Source: Fodinibius salinus
GTDB lineage: Bacteria > Bacteroidota > Rhodothermia > Balneolales > Balneolaceae
NCBI RefSeq assembly: GCF_008124865.1
Contig: NZ_VNHY01000003.1
Coordinates: 186,001-250,000, forward strand
Length of the DNA stretch: 64,000 bases
Reading direction: 5' to 3'
Shown: in pieces, positions 30,039 through 40,401 of the stretch
Layout: the number at the start of each line of letters is the position of its first letter
How positions within the stretch are numbered: position 1 is the first letter of the stretch
Made by a program: the position numbers and the translations under genes
The notes under the pieces: generated by a model
Told to the model about the DNA's origin: nothing
What the model saw: only the letters and a program-made list of their open reading frames with translations
Databases searched by the model: none

Positions 30039-30081
30039 TTCTGCTATATTAATATCTTTTTGAAAACAGATACACAAGCAC

Positions 30082-30525
30082 ATGGACCAACTCAAGATTG
30101 AAGAAATAAAACAATTAATACCTCACCGCTATCCGTTTTTGTTAGTAGATCGCGTGTTAGAGGTTGAAGAGGAACGTATACTTTCGATAAAGAATGTGAG
30201 CGTCAACGAAGAGTTTTTTAACGGACACTTTCCGGGTCGCCCCATGATGCCCGGCGTATTGCAAGTAGAGGCAATGGCTCAAAGTGGCTGCTTGATGCTT
30301 ATGCATTCACATATTGATGATCCCGAAAATTCGTTAATTGTTTTTTCCGGCATTAATAGAGCAAAATTTCGAAAGTCGGTTGTACCCGGTGATCAACTTG
30401 TAATGGAAGTTGAACTTGTTAATCAACGTCGTAACTTTATAACTATGGAAGGAGAGGCCAAGGTAGAAGATAATGTAGTATGTGAGCTGGAAGCCTCAGC
30501 GGCTATAGTTCCAAATGAAGAATAA
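30082..30525 (+). CDS. fabZ: 3-hydroxyacyl-ACP dehydratase FabZ
   Basis: Protein of 147 residues with the family start IPHRYPFLLVDRV and the active-site segment GHFPGRPMMPGVLQVEAMAQ (catalytic His about 48, Glu about 62). Next comes FSGINRAKFRKSVVPGDQL. It dehydrates 3-hydroxyacyl-ACP in fatty-acid synthesis. Unlike many Bacteroidota, where fabZ is fused to lpxC, this is a free-standing FabZ. The panB start codon follows directly after its stop. Confidence 0.95.
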   Translation: MDQLKIEEIKQLIPHRYPFLLVDRVLEVEEERILSIKNVSVNEEFFNGHFPGRPMMPGVLQVEAMAQSGCLMLMHSHIDDPENSLIVFSGINRAKFRKSVVPGDQLVMEVELVNQRRNFITMEGEAKVEDNVVCELEASAAIVPNEE

Positions 30526-31353
30526 ATGAGTACACAAGATACATCCGAAAAACCCAAAAAAGTGACGACCCAGACGGTCGTGGACATGAAGGGAGATAAT
30601 GAAAAGATCAGCATGCTCACGGCCTATGACTACACTATGGCACGAATTGTAGATCGGGCAGGTATTGATGTGTTGCTGGTAGGGGATTCGGCCGGTAATG
30701 TTATGGCCGGGCATGAGACGACGGTGCCCATGACCATGGAACAAATGATTTATCATACCTCATGTGTGGTACGTGGAGCAGAACGGGCATTAGTCATAGC
30801 TGACTTACCATTTATGAGCTTTCAGGTAACGGCTAACGAAGCACTCACCAATGCCGGTCGCATGATGAAAGAAGCGGGTGCTCATGGAATCAAGATGGAG
30901 GGCGGAAAGCCGGTTGTGGATACGGTTGCCAAAATTGTAGAGGCCGGCATACCGGTTATGGGACACCTTGGATTAACGCCCCAAAGCATTTATCAATTTG
31001 GAACCTATCAAGTTCGAGCAAAAGAGGAATCGGAGGCGCAACAGCTTCTTGAGGACGCTAAAGCGCTGGAACAGGCTGGCTGTTTTTCGCTGGTGTTAGA
31101 GAAGATTCCTGCACCATTGGCAGCGAAAGTAACATCAGAACTTAGTATTCCCACTATTGGGATTGGAGCTGGTGCTGAGTGTGATGGGCAGGTGCTGGTA
31201 ACGCATGATATGTTGGGGCTTAACAAAGAGTTCAAACCGCGATTTTTACGCCGCTATGCCGATATGGACAGTACGATGACAGAAGCTGTTCAGCAATACA
31301 TCTCGGATGTTAAAACTGGAGATTTTCCTAATAAAGATGAGCAATATGAGTGA
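30526..31353 (+). CDS. panB: 3-methyl-2-oxobutanoate hydroxymethyltransferase PanB
   Basis: Protein of 275 residues, with its ATG directly after the fabZ stop. Motifs: [38 protein letters not shown]-like [15 protein letters not shown] (about 123-127), [21 protein letters not shown] and [16 protein letters not shown]. These hold the metal and substrate residues of PanB, the first committed enzyme of pantothenate synthesis. CoaBC, further along in this window, works later in the same route to coenzyme A. Confidence 0.97.
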   Translation: MSTQDTSEKPKKVTTQTVVDMKGDNEKISMLTAYDYTMARIVDRAGIDVLLVGDSAGNVMAGHETTVPMTMEQMIYHTSCVVRGAERALVIADLPFMSFQVTANEALTNAGRMMKEAGAHGIKMEGGKPVVDTVAKIVEAGIPVMGHLGLTPQSIYQFGTYQVRAKEESEAQQLLEDAKALEQAGCFSLVLEKIPAPLAAKVTSELSIPTIGIGAGAECDGQVLVTHDMLGLNKEFKPRFLRRYADMDSTMTEAVQQYISDVKTGDFPNKDEQYE

Positions 31354-32113
31354 TTCCAAAGACGATCCAAAAATACTTGTTTGTAATGATGACGGAATTT
31401 TCTCTCCAGGAATACGAGCCCTTTCTGGAGTGGCAGATGAGTTCGGAGAGGTAGAAATTATTGCGCCCGACCGACAACAAAGTGCCGTTGGTCATGCTGT
31501 TACAGTTGATACGCCATTGCGATCACGCTCTTTTCAAATTGATGGTCAGTTTAGTGGACAGGCAGTAACCGGCACTCCAGCAGATTCAGTAAAACTAGGG
31601 CACGATCAGCTGATGGATCAAAAGCCTGATTTGGTGGTAAGTGGAATTAATCATGGCAGTAATGCAGGTGTAAATATTTTGTATTCTGGCACGGTTAGTG
31701 CAGCAACAGAAGGCACCATTCTGGGATATCCATCGATTGCCGTAAGCTGTACTGATTTTGATGAAGATGCTGATCTTAGCGGGGCAAAAGAAGCTGCACG
31801 AAGGGTTATAAATTTTGTGCTTACCGAAGGTCTGCCCAAGGGGATTACGCTTAATCTAAACGTACCGCCGGGTCCGTTGACAGACATCAAATGGACACGG
31901 CAGGCTAATAGTCGGTATGTTGAAGAGTTTGAAGGCCGCGTTGATCCCAACGATCGTTCGTACTACTGGTTAACCGGTAAGCTTGAGCTGCTTGATGAGG
32001 GAGATGACCTTGATGTAAATGCCCTGGAAAAAGGTTATGCTTCGCTTACGCCCATTCAGTATGATATGACGGCCTATTCGCTGCTTAAAGAAAGTAAGGA
32101 TATTAAGTTATAA
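31337..32113 (+). CDS. surE: 5'-nucleotidase SurE
   Basis: Start placed at ATG 31337, overlapping the end of panB by 17 bases; ATG 31346 is another option (eight-base overlap). A longer frame from 31307 is less likely. Length 258 residues. Motifs: [17 protein letters not shown] (metal Asp pair), the nucleoside site [23 protein letters not shown], and [10 protein letters not shown]. SurE removes phosphate from nucleoside monophosphates and is linked to stationary survival. It is the last gene of the plus-strand cluster. Confidence 0.95.
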   Translation: MSNMSDSKDDPKILVCNDDGIFSPGIRALSGVADEFGEVEIIAPDRQQSAVGHAVTVDTPLRSRSFQIDGQFSGQAVTGTPADSVKLGHDQLMDQKPDLVVSGINHGSNAGVNILYSGTVSAATEGTILGYPSIAVSCTDFDEDADLSGAKEAARRVINFVLTEGLPKGITLNLNVPPGPLTDIKWTRQANSRYVEEFEGRVDPNDRSYYWLTGKLELLDEGDDLDVNALEKGYASLTPIQYDMTAYSLLKESKDIKL

Positions 32114-32136
32114 GCGTACTTTTCTACCGTAAAATT

Positions 32137-32997
32137 TCAATGTCCTTTCTTTTGGAGTGTTTTAGCTATATCTACCCAAAACTTTTTGTAGATCGGTTTT
32201 CGATCATCTTTTAACCGCATATCCAGCTGTTCCAGGTGCGAAAGACCACAGGTTTTGATATGTTCACCCCACTTTGCACTTTTGACAGATACCATGCCGT
32301 CGTTGGGGCCTTCTTCTTCAAATATATGCTTGTTTTGATAGCGGGCAATTACTCGTATAGGATTTTGGGTTCCTTTGCCTACCGCCGAAGAATATGAGTA
32401 ATAAGGGATTCCGGGTACATCTTTGATCTCGGGATTGAAAACTTCGCTGGCATACTGACGGGTTAACTGTTCTGCCGATCCTACCGAATCGCTTTTTATT
32501 TTGGGGTAGATGCGGTCGCCCATCCAGTCAAGAAAATCAGCCATTTTATCCCGAATAGCGTTGGGCGTTTTAAGCGTCAATTCTGCCAGACTTGTGCCCC
32601 GGTGCGGAGTACTGACAGTGGTAAAAGAGGCCACATGCTCGGCGATGCCGAGTTTGGAAAGGGCATAGCGGATGTCAAGCCCGCCCATACTGTGTGCTAT
32701 AATATTAATCTTGCCGGTGGTGGATTTTTCAGCTAGATTTTCGATCACCTGTACCCAGCTTTCAGCTCGGGTTTCTATCTTGGCATAGGGTACAATATTG
32801 GGCGCAAAAGCCAGTACATTGTGCGAGCGCAGCAGCATGGAAACATCATAAAGCGGAGAGGGTTTTACCAGCGTAGCAATGGCACCATAGCCGTGACAGA
32901 GTAATATCGGATGCTGAAGTGTAATGACTTCCGGTTCCGGAAATTCATCAAGTTCAAATCTTTTAAGCCATTTATCAGCATTAAGTTGTTCTATCAT
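32137..32997 (-). CDS. Lipase-like alpha/beta hydrolase
   Basis: Protein of 286 residues. It has the oxyanion strand HPILLCHGYGA (about 27-37), the nucleophile elbow IIAHSMGGLDIRYAL (Ser about 104), TVSTPHRGTSLAE, and a late NDGMVSVKSAKWG with HLEQLD carrying the probable Asp/His. This arrangement is that of triacylglycerol lipases of the LipA/PGAP1-like type. There is no clear signal peptide. It lies two bases downstream of the deacetylase-like gene; a link in function is not obvious. Confidence 0.85.
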   Translation of the reverse strand: MIEQLNADKWLKRFELDEFPEPEVITLQHPILLCHGYGAIATLVKPSPLYDVSMLLRSHNVLAFAPNIVPYAKIETRAESWVQVIENLAEKSTTGKINIIAHSMGGLDIRYALSKLGIAEHVASFTTVSTPHRGTSLAELTLKTPNAIRDKMADFLDWMGDRIYPKIKSDSVGSAEQLTRQYASEVFNPEIKDVPGIPYYSYSSAVGKGTQNPIRVIARYQNKHIFEEEGPNDGMVSVKSAKWGEHIKTCGLSHLEQLDMRLKDDRKPIYKKFWVDIAKTLQKKGH

Positions 32998-32999
32998 GC

Positions 33000-33974
33000 C
33001 TAATTATTTTCTTGAGGAGGTGCTGTTATTGTGATACCGGCTTTTTTAAGCCTCGGTATCTGTTGGTTTAACCAGTCGATGGTTTCTCGGGTTCCATTGA
33101 TAACAGCCATCGACGCAGACTCTTTAAGTTGTAATTGTTCCAGGCTTTGTACAAAAGAAGTTTTGCCCATCCGTTCATGCAGCATGAGTGCATCCGTAGC
33201 GTCCACAAAAGTGATGTTAGACTGAGTAAGAAGCTGTTTTGTCTGCTGCTTTTTTTGTTGATCGGCACGTGAATAAAAAAGCATTGTGGCATTAGGCAAG
33301 ATTTCTTGCAGTTGAGTAAGTTTGGTAACTGCTTTTCGTTGATTGGTTTTTAAAAGATCTGTTCCCTGATCGTTGTAGAGCCGGTAAATTATATGGTCAT
33401 AATTGGAAGCTATTTCTTCCCTCATCTGGTTGGCTTGCATAGGATTGGTGATTTTCAATACGATAGGGATTGGCTCACCGAGTTGTTTTAACTGGTTTAA
33501 TATTGTTGTACTGGGTATCCCGTCGAAAGTGATAAGCAGGCTGATTTGTTTTTTATTTGCTGCTGCCAATTTTGGATCTGTTTGCAGTAAAATTGTGCGT
33601 ATAACCGTATCATTATATAGTAGCTGGATAGTGAAATCTTCTTGAGGAAAATCAACGGTTGTTGGGGTTTGGACGCCGTAGGCATAAAACAGGTTATTAA
33701 GCTCAGCATGGAATTGTGTTTTAGAAAACTGATAGGGAACGCCCACCCGATAGGTCTTTCGCTTAAAATTCGAATCGACGCGGGTTGATGAAATATTAAT
33801 TTGCTGTTCGCCGATATCAAAATCTGATATTACGTTTTGGATTAGCGAATCGGCCGTAGAGATCTGTTTAAGCCGGTAGGCTCTATAATCGGCTGATATA
33901 AGGAGATATCCGCAAATAAGGCACGATAGCAATAACAGTGCCGCTACGATCAGTTTTTTCTTTTGTTCCTTCAA
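33000..33974 (-). CDS. Divergent polysaccharide-deacetylase-like periplasmic protein
   Basis: Protein of 324 residues from a TTG start; no in-frame ATG exists upstream before a stop. One N-terminal membrane anchor (about 8-28) is followed by a periplasmic region. The second half has ISLLITFDGIPSTTILNQLK, PIPIVLKI, TMLFYSR, ITFVDATDAL and a closing GTRETIDWLNQQIPRLKKAG. This order resembles the divergent polysaccharide deacetylase family (PF04748), but the usual IIDD and HLPME motifs are eroded, so catalysis is doubtful. The assignment is by pattern and is moderate. Confidence 0.5.
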   Translation of the reverse strand: MKEQKKKLIVAALLLLSCLICGYLLISADYRAYRLKQISTADSLIQNVISDFDIGEQQINISSTRVDSNFKRKTYRVGVPYQFSKTQFHAELNNLFYAYGVQTPTTVDFPQEDFTIQLLYNDTVIRTILLQTDPKLAAANKKQISLLITFDGIPSTTILNQLKQLGEPIPIVLKITNPMQANQMREEIASNYDHIIYRLYNDQGTDLLKTNQRKAVTKLTQLQEILPNATMLFYSRADQQKKQQTKQLLTQSNITFVDATDALMLHERMGKTSFVQSLEQLQLKESASMAVINGTRETIDWLNQQIPRLKKAGITITAPPQENN

Positions 33975-34102
33975 TTCAGATATAGATATTGCGTTGACCT
34001 TTAAGCCGTGTTATAATAGTTGATCTGTGACTTTAAATCTATCATAATTTCAATGAAACTATCGATGTTACTGCATCGCTAAATTAGCTGGTTACCTCAA
34101 TA

Positions 34103-35245
34103 ATGTCATATAATTTTGAAGCCGTAACATCTCCGCAACTGGTTGATGAATTTCATGAACTGCCGTTTCGAATTTATGAGAATGACTCAACCTGGATACC
34201 ACCATTTCGATTTGAGATCGAAAACATATTTGATGAAGAGGAAAACGCTTTTTTTCAAAAGGGAGAATGTGAACGTTTTGTTGTGAAAAAGTCTGGCCAA
34301 ACAGTGGGGCGTTTTGCCGTAATGAATACACCCGAGCGCGATAATGTACTTGATCCTGTGATGGGAGGTATCGGTTTTATTGAAATGGAAGATGATACTG
34401 AGTTGGCACAGGCTATTATCGATTTTGCAAAAGACTGGCATCGCCAACGGGGATATAATGCTATGCGGGGACCGATAAATTTTGGTGAAAATGATACATA
34501 TTGGGGCCTGCTGGTTGAAAATTATGATGATCCGCCCGTTTATGGGATGCTCTATCACGCTCCTTACTATAAAACACTGCTTGAGCAGACCGGCGCCGAG
34601 AAGCTTGATGACCACTGGAGTTATAAGCGCCGTTTTGATATGCCCGTTCCCGATCGTATGCAGTGCATCACAAATCGTATTGAAAATAAAGATTCGGTGG
34701 AATGGCGTTCCATTGATTTAAAAAATATTTATCGGGATGGGGAATATATCCGCCAGATTTATAATGAGGCCTGGAGTAATCAGGAAATTACCGAGCGAGA
34801 GGGGGAGTTTACTGAACTAACTAGTGATACGATTGAGGAGATGGTTGATAAATTAAAGCCGGTGATAATACCTGAGAGTGTGATCATAGCATTTGTTAAT
34901 GGAGAACCGGCGTCGTTTATCGTTTGCGTGCCAGATCTCAATGAGGTATCTGAAGAAACCAATGGAGAATTGCGATGGTGGCACTATCCCAAACTTTTTT
35001 GGTTTAAGCGGCGCGCTACGCGATTACGAACGCTTGTGTATGGCACTCGTCCCAAGTATAGAAAAATGGGACTTGAGGCCCTTACTTTTACCCGCGGTAT
35101 CCAGCATACCCGAGAGGCTGTGCCATCACTGGAATATCTTGAAGGCGGTTGGGTTAGCGAAAAGAACTGGCTGATGCAGCGTAGCCTTGAAGCCTTGGGG
35201 TGCCATCATTATAAGACCCACCGGACGTATAAATGGGAGTTTTAG
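34103..35245 (+). CDS. GNAT-like N-acetyltransferase-fold protein, about 380 residues
   Basis: Protein of 380 residues. It starts with a PFRIYENDSTWIPPFRFE segment and has VGRFAVMNTPERD, GGIGFIEMEDD and RGYNAMRGPINFGENDTYWGLLVE, as in a group of large GNAT-fold proteins common in Bacteroidota (often named YghO-like). The acetyl-CoA loop is not clear by eye. Substrate unknown. A late segment, VYGTRPKYRKMGLEALTFTRG, would fit the GNAT acyl-CoA site. It is a single gene before the histidine kinase. Confidence 0.7.
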   Translation: MSYNFEAVTSPQLVDEFHELPFRIYENDSTWIPPFRFEIENIFDEEENAFFQKGECERFVVKKSGQTVGRFAVMNTPERDNVLDPVMGGIGFIEMEDDTELAQAIIDFAKDWHRQRGYNAMRGPINFGENDTYWGLLVENYDDPPVYGMLYHAPYYKTLLEQTGAEKLDDHWSYKRRFDMPVPDRMQCITNRIENKDSVEWRSIDLKNIYRDGEYIRQIYNEAWSNQEITEREGEFTELTSDTIEEMVDKLKPVIIPESVIIAFVNGEPASFIVCVPDLNEVSEETNGELRWWHYPKLFWFKRRATRLRTLVYGTRPKYRKMGLEALTFTRGIQHTREAVPSLEYLEGGWVSEKNWLMQRSLEALGCHHYKTHRTYKWEF

Positions 35246-35313
35246 TTTTAAATATATAAATTGAAAAACATGTTGGTTGTATCGTAATTTGTTGTTAAAA
35301 CTATTCAACAACT

Positions 35314-37455
35314 ATGGATCGATTTTTATTTGATCTGAATCCTAATCCGGTTCTTATTTATCAAGCTGATTCTTATCAGATACTGACGGCCAATGATGCC
35401 TTTTCTCAGAAGTATGGGTACACAAAAGATGAAGTTGCAGAATTAACGATTTTTGATATCCATCCACAGGATGAGTATCAAAAAATTGAGGAGGTATTGC
35501 AGATACTAGATAATAAAGAATCCAGTAAGACCAAATCTATTCGTCATATCTCAAAAGAAGGTGAAATATTCTATGTTGATATAACCTCTGATGCATATAC
35601 ATTTGAGGACAAGAAAGCTCGGTTAGTTGTTGTACACGATATTACAGATCGGATACGGGCAGAAGAAAAGGCCGAACAAGCTTTTCAGGAGTTGAATCAT
35701 CTTGTGGAGGAAAGCCCGCTGGCTTTGGTCAAATGGGATGTGAATTTTAAAATTCAGGAATGGTCAAAGCGGGCTGAAGAAATAACAGGTTTTCCAAAAG
35801 ATTTTGTAGAAGATAATAACCCTGAAGGATTTTTATTTTCGGGTCGTGATCAGTTGCTAGTTGAACAAAGTATGAGGTATCTGATATCCGGCAGAGGAGA
35901 TAGAACCAATTTTGAATGTAAAATGTACCACCGTGATGGCACGCTTGTTGATTTGCGGATCCATGCCTCGGCGCTACGTGATGAAAATGATGATATTGTA
36001 TCGATACTGACACTGATGGAGGATATTACTAATCGCAAAAAGACGGAAGAACGATATCATCGACTGTTTAAAAATGCGAATGACGGCATTTTCCTAATAA
36101 AGGACAAAGAGTTTGTTGAATGTAATCAGCAGGTTTTAGAAATCTATGGTTGTAATACCAAAAAAGAAATTATAGGTCATACGCCTCTTGACTTTTCTCC
36201 CGAACATCAACCTGACGGACAAAAATCATCTCAAAAAGCAGACCGAAAAATACAGAATGCTCTTGACGGCACGCCACAGGTGTTTGAGTGGAAACATCAT
36301 CAAAAAGATGGTACGCCTATCAATGTAGAGGTTAGTTTAAACAGGCTGGAGTTGGCCGAAGGTGTTTATATACAGGCTATTATTCGGGATTTAACAGAAC
36401 AAAAAAAGGCCCAAAGAGAACTCAAAAAAAGCGAACAATTATTCAAAAACCTGTTCTTTAATACTCCGGCGGCTATTGCCAAAGTTGACCGTCATAACAA
36501 GGTAACTATGGTAAATGATAGTTTTGAACGCCTGTTTGGGTTTACCGAAGAAGAGCTGGTGGGTAAAGACCTTAATGAGGCTATTGTTCCCCAACAGGAT
36601 GAAATATCGGCCGATTTATCTGAGCGGAATCTTGCTGAAGATAAGCTGTACAAGGAAGTTACCCGTTTTACAAAAGATGATGAGGAGCGTGATCTGTTGT
36701 TTGGCACCGTTCCCGTTTACGTAGATGGAGAAGCGATTGGTGGATTTGGGATCTATGTGGATATTACTGAGCAAAAACAGAACCAGCGGAAGCTGCAAAA
36801 ATCACTTGACGAAAAACAAGTTTTGCTTAGCGAAGTGCATCATCGAGTAAAAAATAATTTAGCAGTTATATCCGGATTTTTGCAGCTGCAGGCCTTACAA
36901 GTTGATAATGAACAGACACAAGCGGAACTGGAAAACAGCTATCTTCGCATACAATCGATGGCGTTGGTACATGAGATGCTTTATGAATCGAAAAATTTTG
37001 GAGAAATATTATTCGGAAAGATCATTGATAACTTGGTTAACAAGATTAAAAAAAGCAGGAGTGAAGAGAGTAAAAATATTGACATTGAAACAACTAAGGA
37101 AAATGTGACGCTGGATATTAACCAGGCTGTACCGCTAACTATCATTATTAACGAAGTAGTGGCCAACTGTTATGCACATGCCTTTAACGAAGAAAGCGGA
37201 GTGATTGAAATTGAGCTGCAGAAAACCGGGAAATTGATATCTGTTGAAATACAGGATAATGGAGTCGGACTTCCGGATAATTTTTCAGTTGAAGATCAAT
37301 CTACTGTTGGAATGAACGTGATAAGTAAATTAACAAATCAGCTGAAAGGTAATCTTCGTTATGAAGATAATAACAAAGGCGCTTGGTTTGAGATCAGTTT
37401 CACAAAAGCTAAAAGAAAGGGGAGCAACCGACACACTGATGTTATTGAGAATTAA
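35314..37455 (+). CDS. Multi-PAS sensor histidine kinase (HisKA_2 type), soluble
   Basis: Protein of 713 residues with no transmembrane helix. Four PAS domains can be traced (about 5-110, 120-240, 245-360, 370-490), each followed by an EEDITN/DITDRIR-like linker. The phospho-acceptor is in EVHHRVKNNLAVISGFLQLQ (His about 509), the HisKA_2 form, and the ATP site has NEVVANCYAHAF and IQDNGVGLPDNF. No response regulator is next to it, so it is an orphan kinase. Its 3' end overlaps the converging coaBC gene by 14 bases. Confidence 0.92.
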   Translation: MDRFLFDLNPNPVLIYQADSYQILTANDAFSQKYGYTKDEVAELTIFDIHPQDEYQKIEEVLQILDNKESSKTKSIRHISKEGEIFYVDITSDAYTFEDKKARLVVVHDITDRIRAEEKAEQAFQELNHLVEESPLALVKWDVNFKIQEWSKRAEEITGFPKDFVEDNNPEGFLFSGRDQLLVEQSMRYLISGRGDRTNFECKMYHRDGTLVDLRIHASALRDENDDIVSILTLMEDITNRKKTEERYHRLFKNANDGIFLIKDKEFVECNQQVLEIYGCNTKKEIIGHTPLDFSPEHQPDGQKSSQKADRKIQNALDGTPQVFEWKHHQKDGTPINVEVSLNRLELAEGVYIQAIIRDLTEQKKAQRELKKSEQLFKNLFFNTPAAIAKVDRHNKVTMVNDSFERLFGFTEEELVGKDLNEAIVPQQDEISADLSERNLAEDKLYKEVTRFTKDDEERDLLFGTVPVYVDGEAIGGFGIYVDITEQKQNQRKLQKSLDEKQVLLSEVHHRVKNNLAVISGFLQLQALQVDNEQTQAELENSYLRIQSMALVHEMLYESKNFGEILFGKIIDNLVNKIKKSRSEESKNIDIETTKENVTLDINQAVPLTIIINEVVANCYAHAFNEESGVIEIELQKTGKLISVEIQDNGVGLPDNFSVEDQSTVGMNVISKLTNQLKGNLRYEDNNKGAWFEISFTKAKRKGSNRHTDVIEN

Positions 37456-38644
37456 AAATTTTCTCCAAGACTTCGCGGCCAACGTCCTGTTTAGTACCAG
37501 AAAATGTTTGTTCCGTTTCAGTTCCCAGTAGATGTACGGTATTTTTATCAGATTCAAAGCCTGACTGATCGCCGTTGAGAGAGTTAGCAACAATCCAGTC
37601 AGCATTTTTATGGTTTAGTTTGGTCTTAGCATTCTCTAGCAGATTTTCTGTTTCCATTGCAAAGCCAATCCGTATTTGGCCTGGGAGATCTTGTCGCCCC
37701 AGCCATCCCAGAATGTCAGTTGTTTGAGTAAGGCCAAGAGAAAATTCTGCGTCCTCTTTTTTTGTCTTTTGACTATTATAACTGGCAGGACGGAAGTCTG
37801 AAACAGCAGCTGCCATGATAACGACATCAGCATCTGCGTGGTCTTTTACTTGCTTGAACAGCTCTTCCGCTGATTCAATTTCTACAGTGTCGATGCCTTC
37901 CGGAAGAGGGATATTTACAGGGCCGTGAATAAGAGTGACGTCAGCCCCCATCTGTAACGCGGCCTCTGCCATAGCTGTTCCCATTTTGCCCGAGCTGGGG
38001 TTGGAGATAAAGCGCACCGGGTCGATATGTTCACGGGTAGGTCCGGCAGTTACCAATACTTTTTTACCTGCCAATGGGCCATTAGTACGTGATTTACTTA
38101 TTATGCTGTTACTTTTTTGCAGGATGTCATCTGTTTCCGGCAGTCTCCCTTTTCCTTCTAATCCGCTGGCTAAATAACCCTCCGTGGGTTCCAACAAGTG
38201 ATTTTCGTGACGTTGTACTTCTTTCAAGTTCTGTTGCACGGCCGGGGATTGATACATTTCACCGTCCATAGTAGGACAAAGAAGTAAGGGGCAGCGCGCA
38301 GCCAGCACGGTAGCAGTGAGCATATTGTCAGAAATCCCGTGAGCAATTTTTGCCAGAGTATTTGCCGTACAGGGAGCTATGACAAAAAGGTCAGCCCATT
38401 CGCCCCAGCTAATGTGTTGGGTCCATGATTCGCTTGTGGGACGATTCTCCGGAAAGATGTTAACAGCAACGTCATGTTTAGAGAGGGCGGAGAATGTTTC
38501 AACGCCCACAAATTGAGTGGCACTAGGTGTCATTGTTACGCGTACATCGGCGCCGGATTTTTGGAAGGCACGTAAAAGAATAGCAGCCTTATAAGCTGCT
38601 ATTCCACCGGTAACACCGAGAATTATCCGTTTGCCGGATAACAT
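37442..38644 (-). CDS. coaBC: Bifunctional phosphopantothenoylcysteine decarboxylase / phosphopantothenate-cysteine ligase CoaBC
   Basis: Protein of 400 residues. The N-terminal CoaC half has [12 protein letters not shown], the flavin-binding [16 protein letters not shown] and [14 protein letters not shown]. The C-terminal CoaB half starts near 185 with [28 protein letters not shown] and VSDFRPASY. It carries out two steps from phosphopantothenate toward coenzyme A. It is three bases downstream of rpoZ in the yicC-gmk-rpoZ-coaBC order common in bacteria. Confidence 0.97.
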   Translation of the reverse strand: MLSGKRIILGVTGGIAAYKAAILLRAFQKSGADVRVTMTPSATQFVGVETFSALSKHDVAVNIFPENRPTSESWTQHISWGEWADLFVIAPCTANTLAKIAHGISDNMLTATVLAARCPLLLCPTMDGEMYQSPAVQQNLKEVQRHENHLLEPTEGYLASGLEGKGRLPETDDILQKSNSIISKSRTNGPLAGKKVLVTAGPTREHIDPVRFISNPSSGKMGTAMAEAALQMGADVTLIHGPVNIPLPEGIDTVEIESAEELFKQVKDHADADVVIMAAAVSDFRPASYNSQKTKKEDAEFSLGLTQTTDILGWLGRQDLPGQIRIGFAMETENLLENAKTKLNHKNADWIVANSLNGDQSGFESDKNTVHLLGTETEQTFSGTKQDVGREVLEKIFNSQ

Positions 38645-38647
38645 AAA

Positions 38648-38941
38648 TTATTCTTCAGTTTCAGGATAGCGGAAGTACACTTCGCCGCGTCGCATTTCAT
38701 CAATAGAACGTTGAGTAGCGTGGGGAAGCTTCTCAAATTCCTTTGAAATATTCTCCTGCTCCTCGTTGAAGGTGAAATCATCGTCGTCGTCAAAGCCTTC
38801 AAAATATTTGAGCTTTTCATCCAGCTCTAACTTTTCGTTGGCCGCAATCTGCCGGGCCCGCTTTGCCATGATGCTAATCAATTCGTATTGATTACCAGTA
38901 TCCTTATTTAGTTTTTCAATATCGAGCGTTTTAATAGGCAT
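38648..38941 (-). CDS. rpoZ: DNA-directed RNA polymerase omega subunit
   Basis: Protein of 97 residues. NQYELISIMAKRARQIA is the conserved Rpb6/omega helix. An acidic insert follows (FDDDDDFTFNEEQ), then ATQRSIDEMRRGEVYFRYP. Size, position between gmk and coaBC, and this Bacteroidota-type C-terminus support the call. It stabilises the beta-prime subunit in the polymerase core. Confidence 0.92.
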   Translation of the reverse strand: MPIKTLDIEKLNKDTGNQYELISIMAKRARQIAANEKLELDEKLKYFEGFDDDDDFTFNEEQENISKEFEKLPHATQRSIDEMRRGEVYFRYPETEE

Positions 38942-38945
38942 ATAA

Positions 38946-39527
38946 TCAGCTTTTTTCAGTGATGTAAGGTTCTACGATTGATGCAATTTTACTATACGCT
39001 GTATCCAGATCGTCATTAATTACAATATGGTCAAAACGATCAGCATATTGCATCTCTTTTTCGGCGCGTTTTAATCGTTTTGTGAGTGAATCATCTGTTT
39101 CACTGCCCCGGCCGGATAATCGTTGTGCAAGTACATCCATCGAGGGCGGTTCTATGAAGATGGAAACAGCATTGCTGTTGTACATCTGTGCCACATTGAG
39201 TGCACCGCGTACTTCAATGTCAAGCAACGGAAAATACCCAGTTTCCACCAGTTTATCAACTTCAGATTGGAGGGTGCCATAGCGGTTGCCACTGTAAGAC
39301 TCCCACTCTAAAAACTCATCATTTTTTATTTTTTGATCGAATTCTTCATCACTCAAAAAATAGTAGTCTTCTCCATGTATTTCATCTTCTCGAGGGGGGC
39401 GTGTAGTGGCGGAAACGGAGAATTTAATATCCGAAAAATCGTTAAGGAGTCGCTGAGCCAGCGTTGTCTTGCCTGCCCCGCTGGGTGCTACAATCACAAT
39501 TACCTTGCCGGTGGGGTTATTACTCAA
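38946..39527 (-). CDS. gmk: Guanylate kinase
   Basis: Protein of 193 residues from a TTG start; the frame has no nearby ATG, and the P-loop begins at once. Motifs: APSGAGKTTLAQRL (P-loop), SVSATTRPPREDEIHGEDYYF, FLEWESYSGNRYGT, and SIFIEPPSMDVLAQRL. It converts GMP to GDP. The start overlaps the end of the upstream yicC gene by eight bases, which suggests translational coupling. Confidence 0.97.
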   Translation of the reverse strand: MSNNPTGKVIVIVAPSGAGKTTLAQRLLNDFSDIKFSVSATTRPPREDEIHGEDYYFLSDEEFDQKIKNDEFLEWESYSGNRYGTLQSEVDKLVETGYFPLLDIEVRGALNVAQMYNSNAVSIFIEPPSMDVLAQRLSGRGSETDDSLTKRLKRAEKEMQYADRFDHIVINDDLDTAYSKIASIVEPYITEKS

Positions 39528-40401
39528 CGTTTTGAATTTGTTCTTTGATTTGTTCTAAACTTTCTTTGGCCTGTACTACATACCGGGAAATCTCAGAGTC
39601 GTTGGCTTTGGAGCCTATAGTATTAATTTCCCGATTGATTTCTTGGCTCAAAAATTTGAGCCTTCGTCCGGTAGACTCTTCATCATTTAGTGTCTCGATG
39701 AAAAATTTGATATGTGAGCGAGTACGTACGATCTCTTCTGTGATATCCATTTTGTCCACCAGTACAGCGACTTCCATTTCCAGGCGATCATCATCAATCT
39801 TGTCACTCTCAATCAACTCATTAATACGGGTCTGCAAGTCTTTTTTAATTTCAGCTGATCGACCATCTACTTTATCCTGTATAGTAGCTAGCATCTTGTC
39901 AATGTGATCAATGCGGCTACTCAAATCTTCATATAGCTGTCCACCTTCTTGTTTGCGCATTGAAACTAAACCTTCTGTGGCAGACTTGACGGCCTGTTGA
40001 GTGAGCGACCAAATTTGTTCGGTCATTTCCTCATCTTGCTCACGGGACTCGAAGATATCGCTAAATTCCAGCAATGTTTCCAGCCGGATCGGTTCTTCAA
40101 TATCAGCTGTTTCCCGCAGGCTGTCGAGCATCGAACGATATCCCTGTACCAGATTTTCATTAAAAGTTACCTCGGGAATACCCATATCAGATTTGTCAAC
40201 ATTAATCGACAGCGTAACCTTACCACGTTCAATATGCTTTTGCAGTAGCTCTTTGAGTTCAAGTTCTTTGTCTTGCAAGTACTTAGGGGTACGGAAAGAA
40301 ATGTTCAGATATCGGCTATTTACTGTTTTGACCTCTGCAGTAACAGCAATACCTCCAGTAGAAGCTTCGCCACGTCCAAAGCCGGTCATCGATCGAATCA
40401 T
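39520..40401 (-). CDS. YicC family endoribonuclease
   Basis: Protein of 293 residues. It begins with the family signature MIRSMTGFGRGEA and has VKTVNSRYLNISFRTP and the C-terminal IKFFIETLN, GRRLKFLSQEINREINTIGSKAND. This is a full YicC. Members cut RNA and help degrade small RNAs. It heads the yicC-gmk-rpoZ-coaBC operon. The 235-base gap upstream shows no gene. Confidence 0.95.
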   Translation of the reverse strand: MIRSMTGFGRGEASTGGIAVTAEVKTVNSRYLNISFRTPKYLQDKELELKELLQKHIERGKVTLSINVDKSDMGIPEVTFNENLVQGYRSMLDSLRETADIEEPIRLETLLEFSDIFESREQDEEMTEQIWSLTQQAVKSATEGLVSMRKQEGGQLYEDLSSRIDHIDKMLATIQDKVDGRSAEIKKDLQTRINELIESDKIDDDRLEMEVAVLVDKMDITEEIVRTRSHIKFFIETLNDEESTGRRLKFLSQEINREINTIGSKANDSEISRYVVQAKESLEQIKEQIQNVE

